IMG/VR virus record: IMGVR_UViG_3300028862_000042
Span: 1-45,960 of that record
Strand: one strand, 5' to 3'
DNA: 45,960 bases
Source of the DNA: a virus
Position 1 is the stretch's first letter; each line of letters starts with the position of its first letter. Shown here piece after piece: positions 7,857 to 15,736 of the stretch. Position numbers and translations under genes: made by a program. The notes under the pieces are model-generated. The model had not been told where the DNA came from. It saw only the letters and a program-made list of their open reading frames with translations, and ran no database searches.

Positions 7857-9506
7857 TTAGATAATGCTAGTAGAACCCATTCTAAAGTGAATAGTATAGT
7901 ATTGAGTCTGTGGTAATTGACCTGCTTCAACAAGAGCGAATCTTGATTTAACAGCAATTTTAGGACTCATTGAACCTTCAGCAATAGTTTGGATAGATTC
8001 AGCCATCATATAAGGCATAAATTTCAAACCTGGTTCTTCATCTGCACCTTTTCTTCCAACCAATACTCTGTTATCAGAGAATTTCATGTTAGGATCAACG
8101 TATAGAGTCATTCCAGCGATAGTACCAACTGGGTATAGTGAACCGTTGTTTTGGTTAATAGCATTAGTTAATGGTGCAGCAGTAAACTGTGCGTTATCCA
8201 TGATAGCAGATGCTAATTGAAGGTTAGTAACTACGAAGTTAGCAGGACCTCTACGACCTCTTTGTGCTACAACATTACCAGCGGCAAGTATTTTAGACAA
8301 AATACGTCTTTGAATTGTGTACATGTTTTCGTTAGCGATACCACCAGTAGATGCGAAAGCTGAGAAAGCAGGAACTGCAATTGTAGAAGTAACACCATCT
8401 GGTCCAACATAAGCTACAGTAGTAGCAGTAGTTAAAGCAGGATCAAGAGTAGTATTTAAAGTAACACCTTCAGATGCAACCATTCCAGCGTTGTTTGACC
8501 AACCTAAAGCGAATGCTCTTGCTAAAATGTTTTTGTTAATAGCTTGAGAAAGTTCATTTACCAATGCATTTTCTACCATAGAGATAACATCGATACCGTA
8601 CTGTTTGTTCAAATCTTGGATTTGTTCAGTAGTAACAGCTGCTGCTACTTGGAAAGTTTTAGCTTCAACGAATTTAGTATAAGCTCTAAGACCCATAGTG
8701 TTGAAGTAAGTGCTTTCACCTGTACCTCTTTGCATTCCACCAGTTAAATCTTCACCGTTAGTGAAAGGACCGAAGAAATCGTCTTGGTTATGATCGCCAG
8801 CACCAGAGAAACCTTGAATGTGATCTTCAAGAGCTTTAACTAGAGAAGGAGTAATTGTTCCTGTAGAAACAATTGAACCAGCTACAGTACCTGCGTAAAG
8901 TGAACCAGCTGATGCAGTAGCAATAGTTGGAGCATTTCCAGCGTCAGGGTTTAGAACTCTGAATAATGGTTGACCATCAATTCTTGAATATCCTACGAAT
9001 TTCAAAGCAAGATTAGCTGCTGAAGTTCCAAGTGCATAATCAGCACCACTAGCAACACCTGCAGTGAAAGGATTAGCAGTAGAAAGTTTGATAACTGTTG
9101 GTTTGATGTTAGTATCAAGACCACCACCAGCGTATACATAATCAAGATAAGTAAGAACTCCGGTTGGACCACCCATAGGGATAACGTTTACGATATCAAA
9201 ACCGATTGTTCTTGCAGCAACTTGAATTGCCAATGGAAGAAGTGATGGAAATTTATCGCCTGATCCTTCTGCACCATATACTCCGATACCAGAACCTGGA
9301 GTCGATACATTACCCATAAGACCGGCAATATTACCGCCTGGAGCAACTCCAATTTGTGAGTATGAACCATTGAAACTTTCGTTCAATGAGTGAAAGTGGC
9401 AATATTTAGACAACCAATTAAGTTTATAAGTGTCTGTCACTCCTGCTTTAGACTCGATAATAGGAGCCCAAGTTTCGAAGATTTGAGATTCATTAATGTG
9501 TAACAT
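7857..9506 (-). CDS. Major capsid protein, T4 gp23-like
   Basis: A 549-aa protein of about the length of T4 gp23 (521 aa). The segment VTTEQIQDLNKQYGIDVISM, followed by a helix NELSQAINKNIL, matches the gp23 region with the pattern EMAQDLRxxHGxDAxxEL...EINREI. The C-terminal LKFMPYMMAE with IAVKSRFALV matches the gp23 end (PYVAL... and FKTRYGI). An N-terminal pro-region is likely. L-N-E at 41-43 before SFNGSY fits the gp21-type cleavage rule, which would give a mature protein starting at Ser44. The gene follows the protease-scaffold gene after 37 nt and ends at a strong terminator, so it probably shares the transcript from 11509-11517. The middle part, rich in Thr/Ala/Gly, has no equivalent that I can name. 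Confidence 0.9.
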   Translation of the reverse strand: MLHINESQIFETWAPIIESKAGVTDTYKLNWLSKYCHFHSLNESFNGSYSQIGVAPGGNIAGLMGNVSTPGSGIGVYGAEGSGDKFPSLLPLAIQVAARTIGFDIVNVIPMGGPTGVLTYLDYVYAGGGLDTNIKPTVIKLSTANPFTAGVASGADYALGTSAANLALKFVGYSRIDGQPLFRVLNPDAGNAPTIATASAGSLYAGTVAGSIVSTGTITPSLVKALEDHIQGFSGAGDHNQDDFFGPFTNGEDLTGGMQRGTGESTYFNTMGLRAYTKFVEAKTFQVAAAVTTEQIQDLNKQYGIDVISMVENALVNELSQAINKNILARAFALGWSNNAGMVASEGVTLNTTLDPALTTATTVAYVGPDGVTSTIAVPAFSAFASTGGIANENMYTIQRRILSKILAAGNVVAQRGRRGPANFVVTNLQLASAIMDNAQFTAAPLTNAINQNNGSLYPVGTIAGMTLYVDPNMKFSDNRVLVGRKGADEEPGLKFMPYMMAESIQTIAEGSMSPKIAVKSRFALVEAGQLPQTQYYTIHFRMGSTSII

Positions 9507-9543
9507 TTGTGAATGTATTTTTTGTTGTTTTTTTGCTGTTTTA

Positions 9544-11472
9544 TTAGCGAGTGTATTTGCCTAAAAGAGTTTTCATGTGTTGTAAATATTCTTCAGAATA
9601 TCCTAATGAAGGAGCTTTAAATCCTTCTACTTTTTCGCTTTCATTTAGGTTCTGTGAATTAGATGAAGTTGTCAAATTAGCAGATCTAGTTTCCCAGAAG
9701 TTTTTAATTTGATAATCTGTATCTAATTTGTAAGTTCTAGATTGTGCAACTAAAGTACGTTTTTGGTTTTCATCAAGTGATTCCCAAACTGTTTTGTATT
9801 TTAGCGGTGCTTCTTCTATCCATTTTTCTGAACGAGGATGTAATGCAGATTCCCACAACTGTAGAATTTCTTCTTCGGTTGTCAACGTTTTACCATTCAG
9901 CGCGGATGCTACTTTCTGTTTTTTAGCGTCATCTAAATTTCTGAATTCTTCACGTTTTGTTTCATTTAGCAAACTTACGAAACTATACATGATAGATTCG
10001 TCTGGAAGTCTTACATTTCCATGTTTCATTGATTCATTAAGGTCACCTATCTTCTGTTTTTTGACAGATTCCAAAATAGCATCAACTTTACCTGAGAGAG
10101 AAGAATAATCCATATCTGCTTCTGAAACTGTGGTTAAGTTAGTATTTGTATTTGTTGTATATATCTTTTCTGACTCAGTAATTGCGAATTCTGTGTAGTC
10201 TGCAACTGCTTGAGCTTGTTCACCAATATATTCAGTATATTTTATACCTTTTTCAAGGTTTTCAGCTAAATAATCTTGGTGTTCTATTGCGTTACTTAAT
10301 TGTTCAGCTAAATACTCAGCATAATCAATTCCTTTGCTTGAATTTTCAGCAATATGTTCAGTGTAAGCAATACCTTGATCTAATTTCTTGGCAAGATAGT
10401 TTGAATATTTAATACCTGATTTAAGTTTTTCAGATATCATCTTGTTTTTCTTATCAATACTTTCACTTATTTGTTCAGCATATTTGATAACATTACCGGT
10501 TAGATCGCTATTCTGTCTAGTTTCTAAAATATTAGCATTTATACTTTCAGATAGCTTAAGATTTTCATTTTCCATGACTGTTGATACATATTCAGTATAT
10601 GAAATATTCTTGTCAAGCAAAGTGGAAACACTTTCTAATTGAGCAGCTAAATATTCACTGTATTGAATATTATGATCAGAAACTCCGCTCATGTATTCCA
10701 AATACTTTTCTATTTTACTTACCGCTTTATTAAGAGTGCTAATCTGTTCGTTAACAGGATTCTCAACTTTTAGTGTATCAATATTCTCGTTTAGTTTTTC
10801 AATTTCTTTTTTTACTATTAGAGAATAATCATGTAATTCTTTTGGTGTTACGAAGTCCATGTTTTCGTTAGTTTTTTGTGTATTGTCGATTTCTTCTCCT
10901 AGAAGATAATTATTTAAGTCTTCACCAACTTCATACACAGAAATTAAATCACTATGGATTCCCAAACTTTCATTAATTCTGTTAAGAACAGCATTTTCGA
11001 AGCCTGGATCAGCTACAAGATCATATGTAAAAATCTTTTTAATTCTTACCTTCTTGTTACTTTCTACTAATCCTGCCGCTCTAGAAGAGATGCTGATTGG
11101 AACACCACCTTTAACTAATTCTTTTGCGATTCTTCCAGAAGGAGTATCAAGTAATCTTAGTCTACCTTTTATCTGTCGTGATTCCTTGATGTAATCAAGT
11201 TTTTCGATAACATGAGAAACTTTGGAGAGAGATATATCGAATTTTTCAGGATGATCAAGTTCTCCTAATAATCTTTTACCTTCTATTTTCTTGTTTAAAT
11301 ACTCCATGTGAGGAAGATATTCGCTTTCTTCATAAATTCTATCATTATTATTAACGATACCGAATTGAGCAAAAATACCTTCGAGGATCACATCGTCACC
11401 ATCTGAACTTACGCTCAGATTATGAGAAGATTTCTCAAGTATCATCACAAATTTTTTCGTTGTGTCTTCCAT
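9544..11472 (-). CDS. Prohead protease fused to scaffold/core domain (T4 gp21 plus gp22-like)
   Basis: Residues 1-170 match the T4 gp21 prohead-protease fold. GIFAQFGIVNNNDRIYEESE (32-51) is followed by GELDHP (70-75) with catalytic-type His74 and by ISISSRAAG (126-134) with the candidate nucleophile Ser. I-N-E-S at 166-169 fits the enzyme's own [LI]-x-E cleavage rule and would release the protease. The remaining 470 residues are a long helical, charged domain. About 260-435 contain repeated units of about 20 residues (YSEYLAAQL, ISYTEYVS, IKYSNYLAKKL, IAYTEHIAE, IDYAEYLAEQL, IKYTEYIGEQ). In T4 the protease and the scaffold gp22 are separate genes, while here one ORF appears to carry both. 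A promoter-like element lies 36 nt upstream and the capsid gene follows. Confidence 0.85.
   Translation of the reverse strand: MEDTTKKFVMILEKSSHNLSVSSDGDDVILEGIFAQFGIVNNNDRIYEESEYLPHMEYLNKKIEGKRLLGELDHPEKFDISLSKVSHVIEKLDYIKESRQIKGRLRLLDTPSGRIAKELVKGGVPISISSRAAGLVESNKKVRIKKIFTYDLVADPGFENAVLNRINESLGIHSDLISVYEVGEDLNNYLLGEEIDNTQKTNENMDFVTPKELHDYSLIVKKEIEKLNENIDTLKVENPVNEQISTLNKAVSKIEKYLEYMSGVSDHNIQYSEYLAAQLESVSTLLDKNISYTEYVSTVMENENLKLSESINANILETRQNSDLTGNVIKYAEQISESIDKKNKMISEKLKSGIKYSNYLAKKLDQGIAYTEHIAENSSKGIDYAEYLAEQLSNAIEHQDYLAENLEKGIKYTEYIGEQAQAVADYTEFAITESEKIYTTNTNTNLTTVSEADMDYSSLSGKVDAILESVKKQKIGDLNESMKHGNVRLPDESIMYSFVSLLNETKREEFRNLDDAKKQKVASALNGKTLTTEEEILQLWESALHPRSEKWIEEAPLKYKTVWESLDENQKRTLVAQSRTYKLDTDYQIKNFWETRSANLTTSSNSQNLNESEKVEGFKAPSLGYSEEYLQHMKTLLGKYTR
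10180..10690 (-). repeat. Degenerate approx. 20-residue coding repeats in the scaffold domain
   Basis: Within the protease-scaffold gene, at least six copies of a G-I-x-Y-[ST]-E-Y-[ILV]-A-E-x-L unit follow each other at a spacing of about 18-22 residues. The DNA copies have diverged (for example aatatattcagtatatttta and taaatactcagcataatcaa), so the repetition is kept at protein level. Confidence 0.75.
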
Positions 11473-11508
11473 TTCTTGTTTAAAGTTTTAAAGATTGTGA
11501 GTCTTTTT

Positions 11509-11517
11509 CTATATATT
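11509..11517 (-). promoter_or_regulatory. Promoter-like element AATATATAG
   Basis: Minus-strand AATATATAG lies 36 nt before the ATG of the protease-scaffold gene. It is a member of the window-wide [AG]ATATATA[GA] set and probably drives the scaffold and capsid genes. Confidence 0.55.
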
Positions 11518-11553
11518 ACTTATTCCAAAGTTTTTTCGTTAAAAATTAAATAA

Positions 11554-11856
11554 TTATACTGTTTTATCAGTATTATCAGTTTTATTTTCATCGGTAGTTT
11601 TTTTCTCTCTTTGAATCTGGGTAATCATATATCCAGCGACTGCAAACTCTATACCTGACCAAATTGCTAAATCTGAAGATGTCATAGTATTGAGATTATG
11701 TATGAAAAAGGCTATCATTCCACTTTGTGCGACAGCAAAAGATACACCCGATTCGATTCTTTTCTTAGAAAAGAATGAACTTTCACCAGAATAAATCTTG
11801 ATGAATTCTTTTATGCAATATCTTATGTTTTGCCAACCGAAAAAATACTTTTTCAT
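11554..11856 (-). CDS. Small membrane protein with two TM segments, 100 aa
   Basis: The protein has a cytoplasmic-looking basic and aromatic N-terminus (MKKYFFGWQNIRYCIKEF), then two hydrophobic segments at about 38-57 (SFAVAQSGMIAFFIHNLN) and 63-82 (LAIWSGIEFAVAGYMITQIQ). A hydrophilic charged tail (REKKTTDENKTDNTDK) follows. Size and topology would suit a class II holin, but no endolysin is seen nearby. Its place between the acidic core protein and the protease suits a head-linked protein instead. The gene starts 15 nt after the stop of the acidic protein. Function unknown. Confidence 0.65.
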   Translation of the reverse strand: MKKYFFGWQNIRYCIKEFIKIYSGESSFFSKKRIESGVSFAVAQSGMIAFFIHNLNTMTSSDLAIWSGIEFAVAGYMITQIQREKKTTDENKTDNTDKTV

Positions 11857-11871
11857 GATACTATGTAAATT

Positions 11872-12231
11872 TTATTCAGCAGCTTCTGGAGCTTCTTCTT
11901 CCTCTTCTTCTGGTGCTTCTTCTGGAGCTTCTTCTGGAGCTTCTTCTTCCTCTTCTTCTTCATCTTCTATTTCAGAAGCTTTAATAGATTTGATAGAATC
12001 TGAACCATCACCATCCCATTCAAAAGTTCTTTTTCCTAAATCTTCTTCAGTTTCAGGGTCAACAACAATTTTAAAAGTATGACCTGCAGCGCCTACAGAT
12101 TTGATACAATCCAATAGTTTTTTCAATGTTTTCGATGCATCTGTAGCTTCGACTTCATATTTTACTCCGTTAGATTTTTCTTTTTCTTCTCCACTTTCTT
12201 GTTCAAGGAGAAACTGTTTAAATGTCTTCAT
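11872..12231 (-). CDS. Acidic prohead core protein with T4-like capsid-targeting leader, 119 aa
   Basis: The first ten residues, MKTFKQFLLE, match the T4 capsid-targeting sequence (MKTYQEFIAE, removed by gp21) at five of ten positions. Four of the other five are conservative or similar, and it ends in the L-x-E cleavage signature. A small mixed domain follows (about 22-85). The C-terminal 35 residues are almost all Glu, Ala and Pro (repeated EEAPEEAPEE). T4 gp67, a highly acidic core protein, is also encoded just before the protease and scaffold, so this is a positional and chemical analogue. Whether the folded part is homologous is not known. A promoter-like element lies 18 nt upstream of the ATG. 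Confidence 0.7.
   Translation of the reverse strand: MKTFKQFLLEQESGEEKEKSNGVKYEVEATDASKTLKKLLDCIKSVGAAGHTFKIVVDPETEEDLGKRTFEWDGDGSDSIKSIKASEIEDEEEEEEEAPEEAPEEAPEEEEEEAPEAAE
11878..11970 (-). repeat. Low-complexity Glu/Ala/Pro coding repeats
   Basis: The plus strand shows tandem ggagcttcttct units between runs of cttcttcc. On the coding strand they encode the EEAP repeats at the end of the acidic core protein. The repeat is slippage-prone, and its copy number may vary between related phages. Confidence 0.8.
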
Positions 12232-12249
12232 TTAATAGTTTTATTTTTG

Positions 12250-12260
12250 TTATATATAAT
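12250..12260 (-). promoter_or_regulatory. Promoter-like element ATTATATATAA
   Basis: The minus strand reads ATTATATATAA 18 nt before the ATG of the acidic core protein gene. It differs slightly from the GATATATAG form but has the same core and spacing. Confidence 0.45.
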
Positions 12261-12282
12261 TTTGCACAACTCAAAAGCCCCA

Positions 12283-12681
12283 TCAAAGAGACTTTAAAAA
12301 TTCATCATAACGTAAAATACGATGCTCAGCTATTACGCCAGGAGTAGATACATTATCATTTTCTATGTGAGGAAATTTAGTACTTTGTAAAAGACGTGAA
12401 TAATCTACTCTGATCTTCTTACCGTTTTTAGTAGTCAATTCTATGAATAGAATACCATCACCAGCTTTATTTTTTACTATCTTAGAAACTGTGCCAGTTA
12501 CTACTTTGTTATCGATATTGACATCAATTGTAGAATTAAGAGATAGACCCATCATCTTATCAGTACCTCTGGGTTGCTGAATAGAAGTATCATACGCTAC
12601 TATACGTATTTTGAAAGCTGGATTATTATATCCCATAGAAACATGACCACCTGTACCAGTTTCTAATCCATTATATGCCAT
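12283..12681 (-). CDS. Unknown beta-rich protein, 132 aa
   Basis: A Gly/Asn-rich N-terminus (MAYNGLETGTGGHVSMGYNN) leads into a beta-rich segment (VDVNIDNKVVTGTVSKIVKN-type pattern, about 50-90). The C-terminal end is HRILRYDEFLKSL. The central part looks like a small SH3-like barrel, by strand pattern only. It forms a single-gene unit between a terminator with promoter-like element upstream and the next promoter-like element downstream. It sits in the head block, so a small head protein is likely. I do not recognise the family. Confidence 0.6.
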   Translation of the reverse strand: MAYNGLETGTGGHVSMGYNNPAFKIRIVAYDTSIQQPRGTDKMMGLSLNSTIDVNIDNKVVTGTVSKIVKNKAGDGILFIELTTKNGKKIRVDYSRLLQSTKFPHIENDNVSTPGVIAEHRILRYDEFLKSL

Positions 12682-12702
12682 AAATCTTTTACTTTTTATG
12701 AA

Positions 12703-12711
12703 CTATATATC
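12703..12711 (-). promoter_or_regulatory. Promoter-like element GATATATAG
   Basis: The minus strand carries GATATATAG 21 nt before the ATG of the 132-aa gene, directly after the terminator of the GT2 gene. Confidence 0.55.
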
Positions 12712-12737
12712 TTTTTGACAAAAAAATTAGCACAAAA

Positions 12738-12772
12738 AAAAGGGAGATTCAATTTTCATGAATCTCCCTTTT
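12738..12772 (-). terminator. Rho-independent terminator after the GT2 gene
   Basis: A perfect 13-bp stem (AAAAGGGAGATTC with GAATCTCCCTTTT) closes a 9-nt loop. In minus-strand RNA it ends in a long U run (the plus strand shows eight A). It lies 15 nt after the stop of the GT2 gene. Confidence 0.85.
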
Positions 12773-12787
12773 AAAGTTTATAAAAGT

Positions 12788-13981
12788 CTATTTGCGTTTT
12801 TTCTTTGGCGGTATTCTAAAACCTTTTCGTTGAACACTAGTAGGAACCGGCATTTTGAAATACTTTTCATTATCAAGAATAGTCTTGACTTGATCGTTAT
12901 CTAATGTATTCGGTAGTTGTACTCTCATTTGCCAGTAAGTTTTAGAAGCTTCCTCTCCTCTATTTGTATAAAAACAAGATAGTGAATGTAGCTCTAATGC
13001 TTGATATCTGTAAAATGAATCATCTATAAAAAGAATTCTATTTGGGTATGGATTCTTCATATTATACTTTAATCCGTATGAAGAATAGATATATGCTAGT
13101 TCCCAGTTTTTTATGCGTTGTAAATACAAGACTAATCCTTTGATCGCTTCACCTCTTAATGGATCGCATAACTGAGCATCATTGTAGTATGCAAGTATTT
13201 CATTTCCCGGCAAATCTAAAATATCTGCCAACTTGGCTATCATAAGTTTAGACATGAATATTTCTTCTTCGAATCCGCTTAAAATTAAAGCACGTTTTTT
13301 GTACCATTCTATAGATTCAGTGAAATTTCCAGCATCTCTATAAGACTGAGCAGTATAAAATATCCAACGCGGATCACTGTTCTCTTTTGTATACTCAGCA
13401 AGTATCTTAGCATGACCAGCATACTTTTCGGGTATATTATTCCATGAACTACCTTCAGCTTTAACTAATATATGAGCAAATGGAACAAGGCCACCCGGTT
13501 TTTCATTTTCTCTTTCTAAAACCTCGTGTATAGGACCGTTCCATTTATACCCAATATCACATTTCCAAATACTTTTTCTAGTGTATTCAATGTTACCATA
13601 TTTGATATTTAGAGATATTGAATCATCATTTTCTCCCAATGATAAACTGGACTTCATATTAAATCCTTTATCTTCAAGGATCAATTCCTCATCGGCATCT
13701 ATCCAAAATCCCCACTTACACTTTTTCTCTACTGCTTCTAGTGCTACATTTCTAGAAGTAGCAAAATCTTTCCATTCTATTTCTATAAGTTCACCAGTTA
13801 TGCCCTTGTCGATAAAAAAGTCTTTAATAATATCTTGTGTACCGTCAGTAGAACCAGTGTCAACTATTACCCAATAATCAATATGTTTGTATACTGAGTT
13901 CAGGACTCGTTCAATAACATGATGTTCATTTTTGACAATCATACTAAGCCCTATTAAATATTCTTTGCCCATTCTAATCAT
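12788..13981 (-). CDS. Family 2 glycosyltransferase with C-terminal helical repeats
   Basis: A 397-aa protein with a typical GT2 (GT-A) core. LSMIVKNE (12-19) is followed by VDTGSTDGT (40-48), with the nucleotide-binding Asp, and WIDADEE (about 92-98), with the DxD metal motif. The rest (about 190-370) is helical with TPR-like pairs (WIFYTAQSYRDAGNFTESIEWYKK). The enzyme should transfer a sugar from a nucleotide-sugar donor; donor and acceptor are unknown. GT2-TPR fusions are frequent among protein-glycan enzymes, where the TPR part can contact a peptide. The gene diverges from the plus-strand glycosyltransferase island across 84 nt and ends at its own terminator. Start ATG at 13981 follows a T/A-rich leader; a second ATG lies three codons later. 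Confidence 0.9.
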   Translation of the reverse strand: MIRMGKEYLIGLSMIVKNEHHVIERVLNSVYKHIDYWVIVDTGSTDGTQDIIKDFFIDKGITGELIEIEWKDFATSRNVALEAVEKKCKWGFWIDADEELILEDKGFNMKSSLSLGENDDSISLNIKYGNIEYTRKSIWKCDIGYKWNGPIHEVLERENEKPGGLVPFAHILVKAEGSSWNNIPEKYAGHAKILAEYTKENSDPRWIFYTAQSYRDAGNFTESIEWYKKRALILSGFEEEIFMSKLMIAKLADILDLPGNEILAYYNDAQLCDPLRGEAIKGLVLYLQRIKNWELAYIYSSYGLKYNMKNPYPNRILFIDDSFYRYQALELHSLSCFYTNRGEEASKTYWQMRVQLPNTLDNDQVKTILDNEKYFKMPVPTSVQRKGFRIPPKKKRK

Positions 13982-14008
13982 TTTTAAATAATAGTAGATA
14001 GGCTAAAA

Positions 14009-14021
14009 AGTTCTGTGAACT
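14009..14021. promoter_or_regulatory. Short inverted repeat in the divergent glycosyltransferase promoter region
   Basis: AGTTC-TGT-GAACT lies in the 84-nt gap between the divergent GT2 gene and the plus-strand island. It could be an operator or promoter part. No [AG]ATATATAG element is seen in this gap, so these two units may use another type of promoter. Confidence 0.3.
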
Positions 14022-14065
14022 ATTGCTGTTCTGAATCTAAAACAAATTCATAATAACTAATAAAC

Positions 14066-15736
14066 ATGTATACATTTGAAAGCACTGTCAACAATGCAGA
14101 AATTCCCCACAAGAATCCAATTAAGTTACCACGTGTATTATTCATAACTCCTCATTTATCTACAGGTGGATGCCCTCAATATCTACTGAAGAAAATTCAA
14201 CAATATAAGACAGAAATGGACATATTTGTCGTCGAATTTACATTCCTGAGTGATGTCTATACTGTACAAAGAGATGCTATACTTTCAATAATACCACCTG
14301 ATCACTTCTATTCTCTAGGCAGTACTAAATCAGCATTACTCTATATCATAGATGAGATAAATCCAGACATAATTCATTTCGAAGAGTTATCAGAATCAAT
14401 GGCAGAATTCTCTCTCTTAAGAAAAATATACTTAAAGGAAGATAGAAGATATTTCATCACGGAGAACACACATTCATCACATAGCAATCCAGATTCAAAG
14501 ATATTCCTACCGGATAAATTTATATTTGCTTGTGAGTATTCGAAAAATGTATATAGTAAACTAAATGTACCTTCTACAGTATGGGAATATCCAATTGAAT
14601 ATAAAAAACGTCCAAATAGAGAAGAAGCACTTACTAAACTTGGATTAGACCCATCTAAAAAACATGTATTAAATATCGGTTTATTTACACCCGGAAAAAA
14701 TCAGGCTGCTATATTCGACATAGCAAATTCTTTTAGTGATACACAATTTCATTTCGTGGGAAATCAGGCCGGCAATTTTGAACATTACTGGAAGCCTTTA
14801 ATGGAACATAAACCTGATAACTGTATCATATGGGGTGAAAGAAGTGATACTGATGCATTTCTTTTAGCATGTGACGTATTTTATTTTCCATCTTTATTGG
14901 AACTTAATCCTTTAGTCATAAAAGAAGCTCTAGGTGCACAGATTCCAATTATGATGAGAAATTTAGATGTCTATCTAAATAAGTACGATAATGAGAAAAT
15001 GATTCATTTCATAGAAGGGAATGATGAACAATTATTATCGAAACTCTTAGCAATAAAAGAAAAACGTACAAAAATAGTACATATATTATCAGATATCTCA
15101 TCTGAAATAGAACAGAAATCTATCGCATCGGTTTCTACTTTAGCAGATAAAAATATAGAGTATACCATACACTTAAATCCTGTTACTACATCATTCAATT
15201 TGGAAAAAGAACCGATGTGGATAACTGATTCATTAAATCCTGGTCATTATGGGTGCTTTGAAGCATTCAGAAAAGCTATTGTAGAAGATTTTACAAATGA
15301 TTATGACTATTTAATCGTATGTGAAAGAGACTGTATATTAGAAAAAGATTCAACAGAATTGAAAACTCTACTGTCAAAAACTTACGATGCAATGAGTAAA
15401 CATGACGTTCATTTTTTCTCATTTGGGGATAAAGTAGATTTATCAGAATGCTATTTACAGTCTAATGTAATAGAAAATATTGAAGACTTTGCATATGTCA
15501 CAGACAAGATAATTGGATTGCAATTTGTCATATTCGATAAACAAGGAGTAGATTTTTTAAAAGAAGCATTTATACATGAAAAATGGCAAGCTATGGATTT
15601 ATGGTTCGGTGTAATCTTTGAAAAATACGGTAAAAAACAAGGTATTCTGAATGAACGTGTAACGACTCAGATGAACGGATACTCATTAATCGATAAATCA
15701 GAAAAAATATTTAAAGCGAATGATAGAAATGTTTAA
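14066..15736 (+). CDS. Two-domain glycosyltransferase (GT-B plus GT-A-like)
   Basis: The N-terminal 340 residues have a GT4-type GT-B pattern. PRVLFITPHLSTGGCPQYLL (24-43) is the acceptor-side Rossmann start, KHVLNIGLFTPGKNQ is the donor-side strand with the usual Lys, and DVFYFPSLLELNPLVIKEAL carries the E-x7-E signature of retaining enzymes. The last 180 residues form a second domain with NDYDYLIVCERDCIL (about 411-425), a DxD-like metal site, and later FEKYGKK. This resembles a GT-A domain of the GT25 or related kind. The protein thus probably transfers two sugars or makes a disaccharide. It is the first gene of the plus-strand island and overlaps the next gene by 17 nt. The start ATG follows an A/T-rich leader without Shine-Dalgarno. 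Confidence 0.8.
   Translation: MYTFESTVNNAEIPHKNPIKLPRVLFITPHLSTGGCPQYLLKKIQQYKTEMDIFVVEFTFLSDVYTVQRDAILSIIPPDHFYSLGSTKSALLYIIDEINPDIIHFEELSESMAEFSLLRKIYLKEDRRYFITENTHSSHSNPDSKIFLPDKFIFACEYSKNVYSKLNVPSTVWEYPIEYKKRPNREEALTKLGLDPSKKHVLNIGLFTPGKNQAAIFDIANSFSDTQFHFVGNQAGNFEHYWKPLMEHKPDNCIIWGERSDTDAFLLACDVFYFPSLLELNPLVIKEALGAQIPIMMRNLDVYLNKYDNEKMIHFIEGNDEQLLSKLLAIKEKRTKIVHILSDISSEIEQKSIASVSTLADKNIEYTIHLNPVTTSFNLEKEPMWITDSLNPGHYGCFEAFRKAIVEDFTNDYDYLIVCERDCILEKDSTELKTLLSKTYDAMSKHDVHFFSFGDKVDLSECYLQSNVIENIEDFAYVTDKIIGLQFVIFDKQGVDFLKEAFIHEKWQAMDLWFGVIFEKYGKKQGILNERVTTQMNGYSLIDKSEKIFKANDRNV

Noticed and set aside
9794-10642. Plus-strand frames opposite the scaffold domain
   Set aside because: They arise from the repeated helical coding sequence. 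The minus-strand frame is continuous and matches a protease at its start.
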